A model generated the notes under the pieces. The model was not told the DNA's origin. It worked only from the letters and a program-made list of their open reading frames with translations, and did not search any database. Shown here piece after piece: positions 35,446 to 45,412 of a stretch of 64,000 nt of DNA (within the stretch, counting starts at the first letter, position 1; each line of letters starts with the position of its first letter). The DNA comes from Bacteroidota bacterium (lineage in GTDB: Bacteria; Bacteroidota; Bacteroidia; NS11-12g; UBA9320), in the NCBI GenBank assembly GCA_002746305.1, contig NVWV01000004.1:305764-369763 (forward strand), in the 5' to 3' direction. Made by a program: the position numbers and the translations under genes.

Positions 35446-37908
35446 TTATGAGCGTTTTCCTTTAGCACTATCATAAGATAGTAGTAGGCTAGGAAGTAAC
35501 AATAAGTTGGACAATAGTGCAATGAACAATGTCAATGCAGTAAATAAGCCCAATGCAATCGTCCCGCCAAAGTCGGAGAATATAAATATGATAAACCCGA
35601 AGAAAAGAATGACAGCAGTATAAATCATACTTGTGCTAATCTCTTTTTGGACCTTTTTAACGGCCTCTGCAATATTGGCAGATGACTTAAGCTCCATTTT
35701 ATATTTGGTTAAAAAATGTATGGAGAAATCTACTGCAATACCAAAGGCTACACTAAATACCAATACTGTACTGGGTTTAAAATTAACCCCGAAAAAGCCC
35801 ATAATACCAGCAGTAACCAGAAGGGGAATTAAGTTAGGAATGATGGAAATCAATATCATCCTCATAGACTTAAATATACTTGCCATGAGCAGACTTATAA
35901 TGACAAAAGCTATTAGCAAACTCATCAATAAGTTACTAATGAGGTAGTCATTTCCTTTAAGGAAAATTATACTTGTGCCAGTGATGGATATTTCAGTTCG
36001 ATTGTTGGAGTCTACAGGAGTATAACTGACTATTTGGTATGAGTGATAGGTGGTGTCATATATCTGATTTAATGTATCAAATAATGTGATCTCAATAATA
36101 GAGTCGGTGAAAATATCTTCTGTATTTTTTTTAAAGTTAAAGATTGTATCAGCTATTTCATAAACACGAGATTGAAGTTCTTTTATACGAACACTCCCAA
36201 CATCAGCCATCTGAACACTGACACGTGCTTTGCTATTATCGTCATTAACGATGCTGCTAACCATACCATCATTGGTCTCATCTTTGGGTACAGCACTTAT
36301 AATATTCCCGATGTCAAGTACACTTGGAGGACGGTATCTTCTTGGGTCTCCATCATAATACGCTTGATTTAAGAATTTCATGGTTTGTGAAACCGAAACG
36401 GGTTTTGAAAATTCGCTAAATTCCTGAAGTTTACGTTCTAAAAGATCGATATTTAATAGCGTTCTTACGTTAGATATACCCTGAGGTTTTTTAGTGTCAA
36501 TCACTATCTCAAAAGGCATTACACCATTTATATTTTTTTCAAAAAACTTTAAATCAACATAGAGTCTGTCTGTTTTTGAAATATCGTCAACCATATATCC
36601 GATATTCTTTAAGAGAGACATGCCAATTATGGAAGTCACTACTATAATAACAGTTGATATATATATGAGCTTACGTTTAGTCTGTACAATGCTTGAAATC
36701 TTGTCAATTAGATTATTCAAAAACTTATAATCTAGGTGCTTTGTATGTCTTGTTTTGGGTGGTGGTAAGTAGCTGAATAATACAGGTATTAATATTATAG
36801 ATATAAGGAATACAGCCATTAAGGCTAAGAAAGCAGTAAGACCAAATTCTTGTAATACAGAACTCCCAGTTAGTGTAAATACGCCAAAGCCCACAGCAGT
36901 AGTTAGATTAGTAAATAATACAGCTCTCCCAACTTTAGATATCACCCGTTGAAGTGCAAGCATCTTGTTATTGTGTTTTCTATACTCTTCGTGATACTTA
37001 TTGAGCAAATAAATACAATTGGCTATTCCTATTACCACAATGAGTGGAGGTAGTAAACCGATAAACATGGTGATTTTATATCCTAAAAGGACTAGGATAC
37101 CCATACACCAAATAACTCCAACCACGACAGTAAGTATAGAGAAGGCTAGTGTTGGGAAGCTTCGGAAGAAGAAGAGAAGAATTAGGGATGTCAATAGCAT
37201 GGATACCAAGGTGAACCGTACAAGTTCTTGCTTGATCATTTGAGACATCTTAGTACGTATAAATGGAAGACCTGAGAAGTGAACCTCAACGTCATGTTTA
37301 TTGCAAACTGTTTCTATTTTTTTCTGTAAACCATTTACAAAACCCACTCGTGCTTTTGTGTCAAGGATGGACTTTTCTAGTGTGATAGCCATTAATGAGA
37401 AGTCCGAGCTATCTTTAAAGAGTAAACCTTCATAGAATCGAAGATCCTTTAGGCCATCGAAAACGCTATCTAGTTCTGCCTGAGTTTTTGGTCTTGAGCT
37501 TACGTATTCGGTTGCGTGAAAAATACTGGTTTCAAAGGAATCTTCTTCGAAGTACTGAATACTTGTTTTCTTTTGAAGTTCCTTAAGATTGGTAATGGAT
37601 AAAACCTGCTTAATATTTTCTGTAGAATCTAAATCAAGTGTTAAATCATACCAGGCATTAAAAAAGTCAAGATCTTTGATTTTATCGTCATTGATTCCAA
37701 CGACCATAACACTTCCATCATCTCCAAACGTTTTTTTGAATTCGGCGTATGCAATGTTGTCAGCATCATCATCCGGGATGAACTTGGGGTTATCATAAGC
37801 AAGTTGTACTTGCATTGTTTTATACAGCATTAAAGCTGTAATAAGGACAAGAAATATGATTAATGAAAGTCTATTTCTAAGGATGCTATTGGCTATCTTT
37901 TCCCACAT
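35446..37908 (-). CDS. MMPL/RND superfamily exporter
   Basis: The 820-residue protein shows two homologous halves, each with one N-terminal helix, a large periplasmic loop and a bundle of five helices. The segments around residues 230-390 and 680-810 carry the intramembrane aspartates or glycines typical of RND proteins (VAFGIAVDFSIHFLTKYK). It belongs to the HAE3-like or MMPL group rather than the drug-efflux type. Substrate unknown; lipids or hopanoid-like compounds are handled by relatives. A good promoter (TTG, 19-base spacer, TACTTTTG) lies immediately upstream. Confidence 0.88.
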   Translation of the reverse strand: MWEKIANSILRNRLSLIIFLVLITALMLYKTMQVQLAYDNPKFIPDDDADNIAYAEFKKTFGDDGSVMVVGINDDKIKDLDFFNAWYDLTLDLDSTENIKQVLSITNLKELQKKTSIQYFEEDSFETSIFHATEYVSSRPKTQAELDSVFDGLKDLRFYEGLLFKDSSDFSLMAITLEKSILDTKARVGFVNGLQKKIETVCNKHDVEVHFSGLPFIRTKMSQMIKQELVRFTLVSMLLTSLILLFFFRSFPTLAFSILTVVVGVIWCMGILVLLGYKITMFIGLLPPLIVVIGIANCIYLLNKYHEEYRKHNNKMLALQRVISKVGRAVLFTNLTTAVGFGVFTLTGSSVLQEFGLTAFLALMAVFLISIILIPVLFSYLPPPKTRHTKHLDYKFLNNLIDKISSIVQTKRKLIYISTVIIVVTSIIGMSLLKNIGYMVDDISKTDRLYVDLKFFEKNINGVMPFEIVIDTKKPQGISNVRTLLNIDLLERKLQEFSEFSKPVSVSQTMKFLNQAYYDGDPRRYRPPSVLDIGNIISAVPKDETNDGMVSSIVNDDNSKARVSVQMADVGSVRIKELQSRVYEIADTIFNFKKNTEDIFTDSIIEITLFDTLNQIYDTTYHSYQIVSYTPVDSNNRTEISITGTSIIFLKGNDYLISNLLMSLLIAFVIISLLMASIFKSMRMILISIIPNLIPLLVTAGIMGFFGVNFKPSTVLVFSVAFGIAVDFSIHFLTKYKMELKSSANIAEAVKKVQKEISTSMIYTAVILFFGFIIFIFSDFGGTIALGLFTALTLFIALLSNLLLLPSLLLSYDSAKGKRS

Positions 37909-37919
37909 AAAAACGGCTG

Positions 37920-37949
37920 CAAAAGTAGTTAATTACAATGCATACGCAA
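37920..37949 (-). promoter_or_regulatory. Promoter of the MMPL exporter gene
   Basis: On the minus strand a TTG (37949-37947), a 19-base spacer, then TACTTTTG (37927-37920) match the Bacteroidota -33/-7 arrangement closely. The box ends 11 bases before the ATG. Confidence 0.65.
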
Positions 37950-37981
37950 CACTAGAAAACTTGTCTAAATCAAAGCAAGAT

Positions 37982-39283
37982 TTAGGGTCTAATTATTTGA
38001 ATTTTTTTGCTTGATACTCTCGTCAATTCAGAGTACAATTCAAGAATATATTGTCCGTTTTGTAAATCAGTATTAATTCTGCCATTGAACGGAAAAAAGC
38101 CTGTAAATAATTCTTTGCCATTGAGATTGACAATACGATAAGTTGAAATATGAGCCGCCGCTTCAATCATTACATAGAATCGTCCATCACTAGGATTAGG
38201 GTAGATTAGTTGCTTATAAACTGTAGATGGTAAGATTACCTTGGTAATCCCTTTACAGTTGTCTATTTCGGTTTGCACTTTTTGCCTTATAGTATCTATA
38301 AGTAAGGCCGTACTATCTCCAGGGCACTGCGTTGAGCATCCTGTTCGATGCATAGTAATAGTTGGAAGATGGTCACTCAAACTATTTGGATGAGGAAACT
38401 CGTCTGTTGTTTCTAGATCTTCTTTATGCAGTTTCCAACTAAGTAGGCTAACCAAACTACTTGTCATATCCAATGAGGGACTTACATTATTGTAGTTTCC
38501 CAGAAGACAAACTCCCATAGTCCCGCCATTCTTACCGCAAAAATGAGCTCCCTGAATATTGTCTTCGTCTGCAACGTTTTGAGCATCTCTTCCCGAAAAT
38601 ATGGTTCCGTTTGGGGCTATCAAAAAATTATAACCAATGTCATCCCACCCGTTACTCTGAGTATGTAATAAGTAAATGTTCCTTACCGTGTTTAAATAAT
38701 TAGTATCACCATTATTTCCGGCTGAATGGTGAATAACGCAGTGTTTTACAACAGTCGCATTTCTTCCTGTTATTGGTTCTGGTAATCCTTGTCTCCACTC
38801 AGTCTGTGAAATAGTAATAGGCTTTTCACAATTGCTTTTTTTGTTCTTTTTTTGAGGACTGCGTAACGGCAATACAGAAGCATAGAATAACTCAATTCTT
38901 ACTGCAAGACTTTTATCACTGATGAGTTTAATGTTTTTTGTTGGCTGAGAAAATATTGCGAAGGACGTAGGAATATCAATATTTTCATCCGTTTGTACCG
39001 CACCAAAATTTAAAGAATCAAAATCACTAGAAAAACGAATAGATGCTTTTACCGTGTCTAGAGGAGTTATTTTTATTGCAGTGTAGTTCTGACCTAAGAT
39101 AATATGGTAAATATCCTCAGCTAATAAATTCACCGTGTGAACAGAATATATGGTTTGGTTTTCTGAAGTTACAGATTGAGTATTGTCTTGATTTGAGGAG
39201 AAATTAAGACTTCTATCATTGCCAACCTGAAAAGAGGTGGTAAGATACCAGACAAACAGTATGAGAATGTATCTAGAAACCAT
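37982..39283 (-). CDS. Secreted PGRP-type N-acetylmuramoyl-L-alanine amidase with T9SS domain
   Basis: I choose the ATG at 39283 rather than the TTG four codons earlier. A signal peptide is followed by a beta-rich N-terminal domain. An amidase_2/PGRP domain occupies about residues 160-340, with zinc ligand candidates in KHCVIHHSAG and MHRTGCSTQCPGD. The last 80 residues (IYPNPSDGRFYVM to the end) are a T9SS type A sorting domain. It should cut the bond between MurNAc and the stem peptide, outside the cell or at its surface, perhaps on other bacteria. Confidence 0.9.
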   Translation of the reverse strand: MVSRYILILFVWYLTTSFQVGNDRSLNFSSNQDNTQSVTSENQTIYSVHTVNLLAEDIYHIILGQNYTAIKITPLDTVKASIRFSSDFDSLNFGAVQTDENIDIPTSFAIFSQPTKNIKLISDKSLAVRIELFYASVLPLRSPQKKNKKSNCEKPITISQTEWRQGLPEPITGRNATVVKHCVIHHSAGNNGDTNYLNTVRNIYLLHTQSNGWDDIGYNFLIAPNGTIFSGRDAQNVADEDNIQGAHFCGKNGGTMGVCLLGNYNNVSPSLDMTSSLVSLLSWKLHKEDLETTDEFPHPNSLSDHLPTITMHRTGCSTQCPGDSTALLIDTIRQKVQTEIDNCKGITKVILPSTVYKQLIYPNPSDGRFYVMIEAAAHISTYRIVNLNGKELFTGFFPFNGRINTDLQNGQYILELYSELTRVSSKKIQIIRP

Positions 39284-39327
39284 ATTAATGTACAAGTATA
39301 CGAAGATACAGCAGTGTTAATGTGGAG

Positions 39328-40281
39328 TTACTCACTTGTGATTTTTAAATGACTAATGTCGTAGCCATTCAAAAAATCTTTTATCTTCATCTGCCGTTTC
39401 CCTTGCAGTTTAATATCTTCCAGATATACAATTCCATCAGATACGTACACACCAAGAGAGTTCTTGCCATTTGTAATATACTGTCCTATAGAATTGGTGT
39501 GTTGTAATGATTGAAAAGATGTTTGATAAACCTTTAAAAGCTTATTATCAAAGATAGTGTGAGCTACGGGGTATGGACTTAGTCCACGAATTAGATTTAT
39601 GATATCCTCCCCTTTCTGGTTCCAGTCAATACCGGTGTTGTCTGTAAATAGTTTCGGTGCAGATTTAAGATTGGCATCATTGTCCTGTTCTATTTCTTCA
39701 AATTCTCCTGTGAGCAGTTGTTGAAGTGTTTCTATAATAGCATCAGCACCAACGTGCATTAATTTATCATGAAGAGAACCTACATTGTCGGTCGGTTCAA
39801 TACTACATTTTTTTTGAACCAATAAATTACCTGTATCGATTTCATGTTTTAACTTAAACGTACTTACACCTGTCTCCTTTTCTCCATTGATAATAGCCCA
39901 ATTAATTGGAGCAGCCCCTCTGTATTGAGGTAGGAGAGAAGCGTGAAGATTAAACGTACCCATAGGGGGCATATCCCAAACTGTTTCAGGAAGCATTCTA
40001 AAAGCTATTACTACTTGTAAATCGGCTTTGTAAGACCTTAACTCTTCTTGGAAATCCAGATTTTTTAGATTTCTAGGTTGAAGGCAAGGAATACCGTTTT
40101 CTTTAGCAAATACTGTTACCGGAGTGGATAGTGTTTTCATACCTCGTCCAGCGGGCCTGTCCGGTGCAGAAATTACTGCAACAACATTAAAACCCTCTGC
40201 AACAATACGTTCCAAATGGAATCTTGCAAACTCAGGATTTCCTAGAAAGACAATTCTTAAGTCTTTTTTTTCTTTTGACAC
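39328..40281 (-). CDS. fmt: Methionyl-tRNA formyltransferase
   Basis: The 317-residue protein matches Fmt along its length. It begins with RIVFLGNPEFARFHL and has the formyl-tetrahydrofolate-binding SLLPQYRGAAPINWAI motif, followed by the C-terminal OB-like tRNA domain. It formylates initiator Met-tRNA. It starts with GTG; its first base is the last base of the lepB stop (TAGTG), so the two are translationally coupled. Confidence 0.96.
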   Translation of the reverse strand: MSKEKKDLRIVFLGNPEFARFHLERIVAEGFNVVAVISAPDRPAGRGMKTLSTPVTVFAKENGIPCLQPRNLKNLDFQEELRSYKADLQVVIAFRMLPETVWDMPPMGTFNLHASLLPQYRGAAPINWAIINGEKETGVSTFKLKHEIDTGNLLVQKKCSIEPTDNVGSLHDKLMHVGADAIIETLQQLLTGEFEEIEQDNDANLKSAPKLFTDNTGIDWNQKGEDIINLIRGLSPYPVAHTIFDNKLLKVYQTSFQSLQHTNSIGQYITNGKNSLGVYVSDGIVYLEDIKLQGKRQMKIKDFLNGYDISHLKITSE

Positions 40282-41555
40282 TAATGAATTCTGTTGAATA
40301 ATCTACTCCAGCGTATTCTACTGAATATATTTTTCTTTCGATTTCCATAGATCTTATCTTGTTCTATACTCATCCAAATGAATAAGGCCTTTCCAACTAC
40401 ATGATCCTCAGGTACAAAGCCCCAATAGCGAGAGTCAGCACTACGGTGTCGATTATCTCCCATCATAAAGTAATAATCCATTTGGACTTCGTATTCCGTA
40501 ATCTCTTTACCATCAATCATTGCCTTGTCGCCAACAATTCGATAACCAGTATTTCCTTCGTATTTTTGAATCAACTCTTTGTAGGTCCACATATTGGCTT
40601 TATCCAATTTTAGGACATCGCCTTTCTTAGGTATATATATAGTACCGTAGTTATCTCTACTCCAAGGTAAAACTTCAGGGATATTTGGAAAAATTTCAGG
40701 ATGTTTTCCTGCTTTATCAATTTTAGGAACAATTTCCACTATTCCAGGTAGCTTAGCTAATTCTTGCTTGTTTTTCGGGGTAATCCACATTTCATAACCA
40801 CCAGCATATTCATTGTATCCGTACTCAGAGATGTCTATCTTTTCAAGAACTTTTCGATCTAAAACGGTACTTGTAGTAACTTGATAAGACATTTGACCAT
40901 GGACTGCTGCGTCAGCTCTTTTCCCATTGATATAAACTATTCCATTCACTATTTTTAGACTATCGCCAGGTATTGCAATACACCGTTTGATATAGTTGGT
41001 CTTTTTGTCAACAGGTCTGTCATCCTCTCCAGGGTAGTTGAATACTACCACATCATTATTCTTGATTTTCTGAATTCCTGGAAGTCTATAGTACGGGAGT
41101 TGCAAAGCTTCGGAATATGCCTTGCCTCCGACGAATGGAAGTTCTTGATGAACAAATGGAAAAGAGATTGGGGTCATTGGAATCCGAGGACCATAATTAG
41201 CCTTACTCACAAATAGGAAATCACCTCTAAGCAGTGATTTCTCCATTGAGGACGTAGGTATTTGGTAAGCTTCAATAAAAAATGTTCGGATAAGAGTAGC
41301 AGCAATTATGGCGAACATAGCAGCGTCAATCCACTCACCTCCTGATACTTTTTTTCTAAACTTGTAACGAAACATGTAGTATACCCAGATAGCTACTTGC
41401 CAAAAGACAAAATATACAAGGGCGGAAATAAAGCCACACTCGGTTTGTGTCAGCAGAAGTATAAAGGTCAGTATATTGATTACTGTGAAGACCATATAAA
41501 ATATAGCAGCTCTCTTACTTAATAGCTCCCAGTCTTCTTTAAAGTTAAATTTCAT
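40281..41555 (-). CDS. lepB: Signal peptidase I
   Basis: The 424-residue S26 peptidase has two or three N-terminal membrane segments, the catalytic Ser103 in IPTSSMEKSLL and the general base Lys190 in NYIKRCIAIPGDS. The C-terminal GDNRHRSADSR box is also present. The catalytic domain contains a long insert compared with the E. coli enzyme, usual in this phylum. It removes signal peptides of exported proteins. It lies between dapB and fmt in a minus-strand operon. Confidence 0.95.
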   Translation of the reverse strand: MKFNFKEDWELLSKRAAIFYMVFTVINILTFILLLTQTECGFISALVYFVFWQVAIWVYYMFRYKFRKKVSGGEWIDAAMFAIIAATLIRTFFIEAYQIPTSSMEKSLLRGDFLFVSKANYGPRIPMTPISFPFVHQELPFVGGKAYSEALQLPYYRLPGIQKIKNNDVVVFNYPGEDDRPVDKKTNYIKRCIAIPGDSLKIVNGIVYINGKRADAAVHGQMSYQVTTSTVLDRKVLEKIDISEYGYNEYAGGYEMWITPKNKQELAKLPGIVEIVPKIDKAGKHPEIFPNIPEVLPWSRDNYGTIYIPKKGDVLKLDKANMWTYKELIQKYEGNTGYRIVGDKAMIDGKEITEYEVQMDYYFMMGDNRHRSADSRYWGFVPEDHVVGKALFIWMSIEQDKIYGNRKKNIFSRIRWSRLFNRIH

Positions 41556-41567
41556 TCGTATTCGTTA

Positions 41568-42290
41568 TTAAAAGTTTAGTAAATCGTTCATTCCAAAGAC
41601 ACCCGTCTTTCCTTTAATCCATTCTGCCGCAAGCACAGCTCCTTGAGCAAATCCTTGTCTATTTTTGGCATTGTGACTTATGGTTATTTCATCTATTTCA
41701 CTTTCATAAGTGACTTTATGATAACCTGGTATATCTGGTTGTCGTTTGCTTATTATTTGCAAATCAAACGCAGATATTTCTGCTTCTTGTCCATCTAGCA
41801 GACCAATGTATTTCTTTTTTCTATTAAGCGAATTAATAATACCTTCAGCTAAGGTTACAGCTGTTCCACTTGGGTGGTCTTTCTTTTGGAGGTGATGGGT
41901 TTCATCCATATGTACCTTGTATTCCGAAAAATTATTCATAATGCCAGCAAGTTTCTCATTCAAATGAAAAAGAATATTGACTCCAATACTAAAATTAGTA
42001 GCCGTAAAAAGAGCTTTGTTTTCTTCTCTGGCCTTTTTCGATAGTACCTCATATTTGTCATACCAGCCTGTGGTCCCAACTATTATTGGAACATTGGCTT
42101 CGTAGCATTTAAGGATATTCGAAACAGCAGCATCAGGTTGGGTAAATTCAATAGCAACGTCGCTATTGGCTAATTCTGAAGGGTCAAAATCAGATGAATC
42201 CAGACGACAAGAAATGATATGTCCTTTGCTTATTGCTACCTCTTCGATGGTTTTGCCCATCTTTCCATACCCTATAAGTGCTATCTTCAT
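41568..42290 (-). CDS. dapB: 4-hydroxy-tetrahydrodipicolinate reductase
   Basis: The 240-residue protein has the N-terminal NAD(P)-binding GYGKMGKTIE loop, the TTGW segment and the C-terminal catalytic ETHHLQKKDHPSGTA motif. It reduces a diaminopimelate/lysine pathway intermediate, matching the lysA gene 7 kb away. A TAGTTTTG box is 11 bases upstream of its start, and lepB follows 12 bases after its stop. Confidence 0.97.
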   Translation of the reverse strand: MKIALIGYGKMGKTIEEVAISKGHIISCRLDSSDFDPSELANSDVAIEFTQPDAAVSNILKCYEANVPIIVGTTGWYDKYEVLSKKAREENKALFTATNFSIGVNILFHLNEKLAGIMNNFSEYKVHMDETHHLQKKDHPSGTAVTLAEGIINSLNRKKKYIGLLDGQEAEISAFDLQIISKRQPDIPGYHKVTYESEIDEITISHNAKNRQGFAQGAVLAAEWIKGKTGVFGMNDLLNF

Positions 42291-42301
42291 CGTTTAAAGG
42301 G

Positions 42302-42309
42302 CAAAACTA
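42302..42309 (-). promoter_or_regulatory. -7 box (TAGTTTTG) of the dapB-lepB-fmt operon
   Basis: Exact TAnnTTTG match on the minus strand, 11 bases upstream of the dapB ATG, in the short divergent region shared with mltG. Confidence 0.45.
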
Positions 42310-42349
42310 ACACTAATCTTCGCTTTATTTGCGACTTCAAAACTGAGAT

Positions 42350-43372
42350 TTGAACAAAAAACAACGAAAATTCTTCAGGCTGTTTCTCCTACTCACTTTC
42401 CTTGGAGTTGCCGCAGGTTATTACGTGCTCTTTTTGGGTAATACAAAAGATTCCGATGATGAATATTTTTACATCCGCAACGATGACACCTATGAGATGC
42501 TAAGAAGTAATCTGATTTATGCAGGAGTCATTGATAACGTGCAAACCTTTGATTTAGTTGCCAATCAGATGAATTTGCCCAATACCTATAAAGCAGGGCG
42601 TTATGCGATTCCCAAAGGAATGTCAAATATAAAGCTAGTCCGAAAAATAAGAAGTGGACAATGGGACAAAGTCGTACTTAAAATAATGGCAGAGATGTCA
42701 CGGGATGAAGTGTTGAATTATTTGGCAAAAAATCTACAAGCTAATCGAGAAGAACTAGACCTAGCAATGAATGGTTCTTGGGTAGAGACTAGTGGATTTA
42801 CAACAGAAAACAGGTGGTGTATATTTTTACCAGACCATTATCATTTCAACTGGGCTACAACTGCAGACCAAGCAGTAAACCGTTTTACAGATGAATACAA
42901 TAAATTTTGGACATCATCTCGAAAAAAGAAGGCAGAGGCACAAGGACTGACTACAAAAGAGGCATGCATTTTGGCTAGTATCGTTGATGGAGAAGCTATT
43001 CATGTGGACGAAATGCCAATCATCGCAGGCTTGTACCTGAACAGAATAAAAAAAGGAATTTTAATGCAAGCAGACCCGACAGTATTATATGTGGTGGGGA
43101 GAGAAGGGAGAAGAAGAGTATTGAATAGAGACTTGAAAAGACAAGACCCTTACAATACATACTTGAATAAAGGGTTGCCTCCTGGACCTATATTTTTACC
43201 TGATAAACGAGCTGTAGAAGCGAGTATAAATCCCAAAAAGCACAATTACATTTTTATGTGTGCAAAGCCAGATGGTTCTTATCGACATAATTTCACCTCA
43301 AGTATTTATCAGCACAACCGCAACGCAGCAGCTTATAGACGTAGTTTGGATAGGAGAGGAGTGAAAAGGTGA
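42350..43372 (+). CDS. mltG: Endolytic transglycosylase MltG (YceG family)
   Basis: The 340-residue protein has one N-terminal membrane helix (about 9-29) and the MltG core with the catalytic Glu in IVDGEAIHVDEMPIIAGLYLN-type sequence near residue 215, then MQADPTVLYVVG. It cleaves nascent glycan strands and so ends their elongation. The start appears to be TTG at 42350; no ATG exists upstream in frame and the first internal ATG would remove the membrane helix. It is followed by a strong bidirectional terminator. Confidence 0.93.
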   Translation: MNKKQRKFFRLFLLLTFLGVAAGYYVLFLGNTKDSDDEYFYIRNDDTYEMLRSNLIYAGVIDNVQTFDLVANQMNLPNTYKAGRYAIPKGMSNIKLVRKIRSGQWDKVVLKIMAEMSRDEVLNYLAKNLQANREELDLAMNGSWVETSGFTTENRWCIFLPDHYHFNWATTADQAVNRFTDEYNKFWTSSRKKKAEAQGLTTKEACILASIVDGEAIHVDEMPIIAGLYLNRIKKGILMQADPTVLYVVGREGRRRVLNRDLKRQDPYNTYLNKGLPPGPIFLPDKRAVEASINPKKHNYIFMCAKPDGSYRHNFTSSIYQHNRNAAAYRRSLDRRGVKR

Positions 43373-43380
43373 ATAAATAA

Positions 43381-43416
43381 AAAAAATCCCATCAAGATAT
43401 CTTGATGGGATTTTTT
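43381..43416. terminator. Perfect bidirectional terminator between mltG and the helicase gene
   Basis: Two 18-base arms are exact reverse complements about a centre at 43398/43399 (core ATCCCATCAAGAT), with six A on the left and T on the right. It serves both convergent genes. Confidence 0.92.
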
Positions 43417-43439
43417 TTATTTATTAGGACAATCTGAGA

Positions 43440-45314
43440 TTATCTCCTAGTTCTGCGTTTAGCACCATGGCTTCCACTGCTTCTCTTACTTCCTCCTCTG
43501 AAACCTCCACTATCTTTGTCACGGCCACCTCTATAACCACCGTCACGTCTATCATCTCTGCGGTCTCTATCTCCGTCTCCTCGTCTACTGCCTCTATCTC
43601 TTCCTGCACCACTTGGCTTTGGAGAACTTTCTTCTATTGAAACTTCTCTACCGTTGAACTCCATGTCTTTGGCAGCACGTTGTAGGTCAGAAGTATGTCC
43701 AGATTCCATTTCAAAGAATGAAAACATTTTCATAATTTCTATTTGACCAATTTCAGGAGTTGCTCCTCCTAAGTGAGAGTTGATCATACCCATCAAAAGT
43801 TTAGGACTAAATCCGTCCTTTTTACCTTGATTTACAAAATAACGTGTCATGTTAGAAGCTGTTTTATGCTCTCTTCTTTCGCCTCTTTCCCCTCTATCTC
43901 TTCTATCGTCTCTTCTCTCTCCTCTATCTCTTCGGTCGCCGCCTCTGTCATCTCTATCACGATTACGATCGCGTTCTCTTCGGTCAGAAGTTTTATTTAA
44001 GTCAGGAGCATCTCTATAGTATTCTAAGAATTTATTAAACTCAGCAGAAACAATCTTCTTTATTACCTCTTCTTTTGTCATATCCTCAAACTTTTCAAAG
44101 ATCTGAGGTAAGAAACTTTCTATATGGCTATTCGCAATTTCAGTCTCTTTGATATTGTCTATCATACTGAAAAGTTGCTTTTGGCATATTTCCTGACCGT
44201 TTGGAATATCTACTTGCTCAAATTTTCTGCCAATTTTACGCTCTAAGTAGCGAAGTCTTCCCGTTTCTTTGGCAGTCAATAAGGTAATGGATAAACCCTC
44301 ATTTCCTGCTCTACCAGTTCTACCACTTCTGTGCACATATACGGCATCTTCATCAGGAAGTTTGTAGTTGATTACGTGAGTCAGTTCACTCACATCCAAA
44401 CCACGAGCTGCAACATCAGTAGCAATAAGTAATTGCAATTGACGGTTACGGAATCTATTCATTACATAGTCACGTTGGGCTTGTGACAAGTCTCCGTGAA
44501 GTGCATCTGTATTATATCCATCTTCAGCAAGGCGTTCTGCTACTTCTTTAGTCTCAGCTCTAGTTCTACAGAAGATAATACCATAAATATCTGGAGCATA
44601 ATCCACGGCTCTTTTCAAAGCAGGATATCTGTCTCTTGAGTTTATTTTATAATATTGATGTGTAACATTAAGGTTAGCTTCTTGCTTGCTTCCTGCAGAA
44701 ATCTCTACAGGATCAGTCATATACTTCTTACTTAGCTTTACCATGTCTGGTGGCATAGTTGCCGAGAAAAGTAATGTCTGCTTAGTTGCAGGAGTATTTG
44801 CTAAAATAGCATCTAGGTCTTCAGCAAATCCCATGCTTAGCATTTCGTCTGCCTCATCTAACACTAGAAATTCTACTCCTTCAAGGTCCAATCGATTACG
44901 CTTGATAAGATCAAGTGTTCTACCCGGTGTGCCTACTACAATATCACAACCTCTTTCTAGTTTTTTGATTTGACTTACTATATCAGCACCACCATAAACA
45001 GGTACTACTTTAAAGCCCTTCATATTTTTACTGTAGGTCTTAATATCTTCAGCAATTTGAAGACCAAGTTCTCGAGTAGGGCTTAGTATAATGCATTTAA
45101 TTCCCTTTTTACTGGGATCTATTTTGTTTAAAATAGGTAAACCAAAAGCGGCAGTTTTACCTGTTCCTGTTTGTGCAAATGCAATTAGATCTTGTCTAGA
45201 ATCCAATATCTTGGGTATTGCTAATTCTTGAATTTGTGTTGGATTTTCATAACCCAACTCTTCAATGGCAGACAGAATCTCTGGATTCAGTCCCATTTCT
45301 TTAAATGTGCTCAT
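43440..45314 (-). CDS. DEAD-box RNA helicase with DbpA-like RNA-binding domain
   Basis: The 624-residue protein has the helicase core: Q motif, AQTGTGKT, PTRELGLQ, DEAD at about 156, SAT, ARGLDVS and HRSGRTGR. A region very rich in Arg, Asp and Gly follows (about 450-485), then a DbpA/CsdA-type RNA-binding domain and a second Arg/Gly-rich tail. This layout matches the DeaD/CsdA group, which unwinds RNA in ribosome assembly, often in the cold. The gene has a structured leader of about 90 bases after a TACCTTTG box. Confidence 0.95.
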   Translation of the reverse strand: MSTFKEMGLNPEILSAIEELGYENPTQIQELAIPKILDSRQDLIAFAQTGTGKTAAFGLPILNKIDPSKKGIKCIILSPTRELGLQIAEDIKTYSKNMKGFKVVPVYGGADIVSQIKKLERGCDIVVGTPGRTLDLIKRNRLDLEGVEFLVLDEADEMLSMGFAEDLDAILANTPATKQTLLFSATMPPDMVKLSKKYMTDPVEISAGSKQEANLNVTHQYYKINSRDRYPALKRAVDYAPDIYGIIFCRTRAETKEVAERLAEDGYNTDALHGDLSQAQRDYVMNRFRNRQLQLLIATDVAARGLDVSELTHVINYKLPDEDAVYVHRSGRTGRAGNEGLSITLLTAKETGRLRYLERKIGRKFEQVDIPNGQEICQKQLFSMIDNIKETEIANSHIESFLPQIFEKFEDMTKEEVIKKIVSAEFNKFLEYYRDAPDLNKTSDRRERDRNRDRDDRGGDRRDRGERRDDRRDRGERGERREHKTASNMTRYFVNQGKKDGFSPKLLMGMINSHLGGATPEIGQIEIMKMFSFFEMESGHTSDLQRAAKDMEFNGREVSIEESSPKPSGAGRDRGSRRGDGDRDRRDDRRDGGYRGGRDKDSGGFRGGSKRSSGSHGAKRRTRR

Positions 45315-45412
45315 ATTTTCTTAAGTTTCTTAAGCAATAGAGCACATTCCCCAACCCCTATTCGACATAGGGCTTTTAATTACGACAGTGGTGCTCCTCT
45401 GCTAATTGGGTG
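45315..45412 (-). promoter_or_regulatory. Structured mRNA leader of the DEAD-box helicase gene
   Basis: On the minus strand the leader contains AGAGGAGCAC paired at a distance with GTGCTCT, enclosing a smaller hairpin CCCTAT-gtcga-ATAGGG. It suggests a cis-regulatory leader, for example temperature-dependent or autoregulated, as known for csdA-type genes in other phyla. This is inference from base pairing alone. Confidence 0.45.

Noticed and set aside
34556..37908. Defence system built around the sigma/anti-sigma and exporter genes
   Set aside because: All members are ordinary envelope and regulatory families; no nuclease, ATPase or effector typical of defence is present.
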